Below, in pieces: positions 40,747 to 41,135 of a stretch of 41,135 nt of DNA. Source of the DNA: Chloroflexota bacterium (lineage in GTDB: Bacteria; Chloroflexota; Dehalococcoidia; Lucifugimonadales; HRBIN23); assembly GCA_016210325.1 (NCBI GenBank), contig JACQUK010000012.1, positions 1 through 41,135 on the forward strand, given 5' to 3'. The position numbers and the translations under genes were made by a program. The notes under the pieces were generated by a model that was not told the DNA's origin, did not search any database, and saw nothing but the letters and a program-made list of their open reading frames with translations. Within the stretch, counting starts at the first letter, position 1. Each line of letters begins with the position of its first letter.

Positions 40747-41135
40747 CTACGCGCTAAGTGGGCCGATGGGAGCCACCGCGGCAAGCCTCGATACCACCAA
40801 CGGCAGCCCATCCCATAGCGGTGGCCCCTTCTCCAGGCAGGCCAGGGCCCCCAGGCGAAGGGCCTCCTCTCGCACCTCTTGCTCCAGGGTGGAGCTGATC
40901 AGCACTACCTGGGTGCAGGGGGACTCCCCCTTCAGGCGCCGCAACGCCTCCAGCCCTCCCATGATGGGCATGTGCAGGTCCATCACCACCAGGTCCGGGC
41001 GGCGCGCACGGGCAAACTCCAACGCCTCAGCCCCGTTGGCCCCTTCACCAACAACCTCGCAGTCGCCTATGCCCCCCAGCAACAGCTTCACCGCCTCCCG
41101 CATCCGCGCTGAGTCATCTACCACCAGCACTTTCA
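40747..41135 (-). CDS. Stand-alone response regulator receiver protein (start just beyond the window)
   Basis: About 129 residues, a single CheY-like receiver domain without an output domain. The window cuts the ATG by one base: the last bases read as TG AAA GTG CTG on the minus strand, so the protein begins MKVLVVDDS. The acidic pocket is D7/D8, the phosphorylated residue is D53 (VVMDLHMPIMGG), the switch residue is S81 or S82 (VLISST), and the Lys is K103. It is immediately upstream of and apparently cotranscribed with the iron-sulfur/NrfD operon. How a receiver without DNA-binding domain would control it is unclear; it may act by protein contact. Confidence 0.9.
   Translation of the reverse strand, partial: KVLVVDDSARMREAVKLLLGGIGDCEVVGEGANGAEALEFARARRPDLVVMDLHMPIMGGLEALRRLKGESPCTQVVLISSTLEQEVREEALRLGALACLEKGPPLWDGLPLVVSRLAAVAPIGPLSA

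Noticed and set aside
1-41135. tRNA, rRNA, CRISPR array, phage or transposase genes
   Set aside because: None could be seen on either strand; regularly spaced repeats, integrase motifs and tRNA cloverleafs were not found by eye.

Overview
The window looks like a piece of a GC-rich chromosome from a Chloroflexota bacterium, most plausibly Dehalococcoidia or SAR202-like. This rests on gene content, not on a marker gene. The hints are an ECF sigma factor coupled to a DUF5667-type membrane protein, many secreted lipoproteins with Thr/Pro-rich 'TPTPT' linkers, and a mix of CaiB-type CoA transferases, LLM-class flavin oxidoreductases, an old-yellow-enzyme homologue and MmgE/PrpD. I found no rRNA, tRNA, CRISPR array, integrase or transposase.

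Layout. (1) 1-3.1 kb: a secreted cupredoxin, a secreted metallo-beta-lactamase-fold protein with a degenerate metal site, and a small exported protein. (2) 3.5-9.8 kb: an ECF sigma factor coupled to a large one-pass membrane protein (DUF5667, DUF4382 and four DUF5666-like repeats), then a small lipoprotein and a secreted protein with about six more DUF5666-like repeats. This looks like an envelope-stress or surface-sensing module. (3) 9.9-13 kb: a MarR repressor with its own operator/promoter, a broken histidine kinase and an MFS transporter. (4) 13.4-26.2 kb: a catabolic stretch with an LLM flavin monooxygenase, an unknown protein coupled to a double-domain CaiB CoA transferase, a DAO-type FAD oxidase, an orphan family-5 solute-binding protein, and an operon of 2,4-dienoyl-CoA reductase-like enzyme, MmgE/PrpD and DinB. 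(5) 26.5-27.9 kb: a CapA-type protein. (6) 28.1-36.9 kb: four large paralogous Ig-like lipoproteins interleaved with two smaller paralogous lipoproteins and the 3' remnant of a third. (7) 37.1-41.1 kb: a tight minus-strand operon of a receiver protein, a four-cluster ferredoxin-like subunit, NrfD, a membrane-anchored Ig-like protein and a di-haem cytochrome c.

The most novel part is regions 6 and 7. A Psr/NrfD-type respiratory membrane module is followed on the same strand by an expanded, partly decayed array of surface lipoproteins whose C-terminal ends are nearly invariant. Hairpins that look like terminators separate several members, and two of these hairpins are clearly homologous. A second notable feature is a REP-like palindrome lying inside the reading frame of the double CaiB gene, exactly at the linker between its two domains; a relative of the same palindrome lies between genes at 6.8 kb.

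Where an upstream start was possible, I chose starts by ribosome binding site and signal peptide, so several genes are shorter than the longest open frame. Family assignments come from motif recognition by eye and were not checked by database search.
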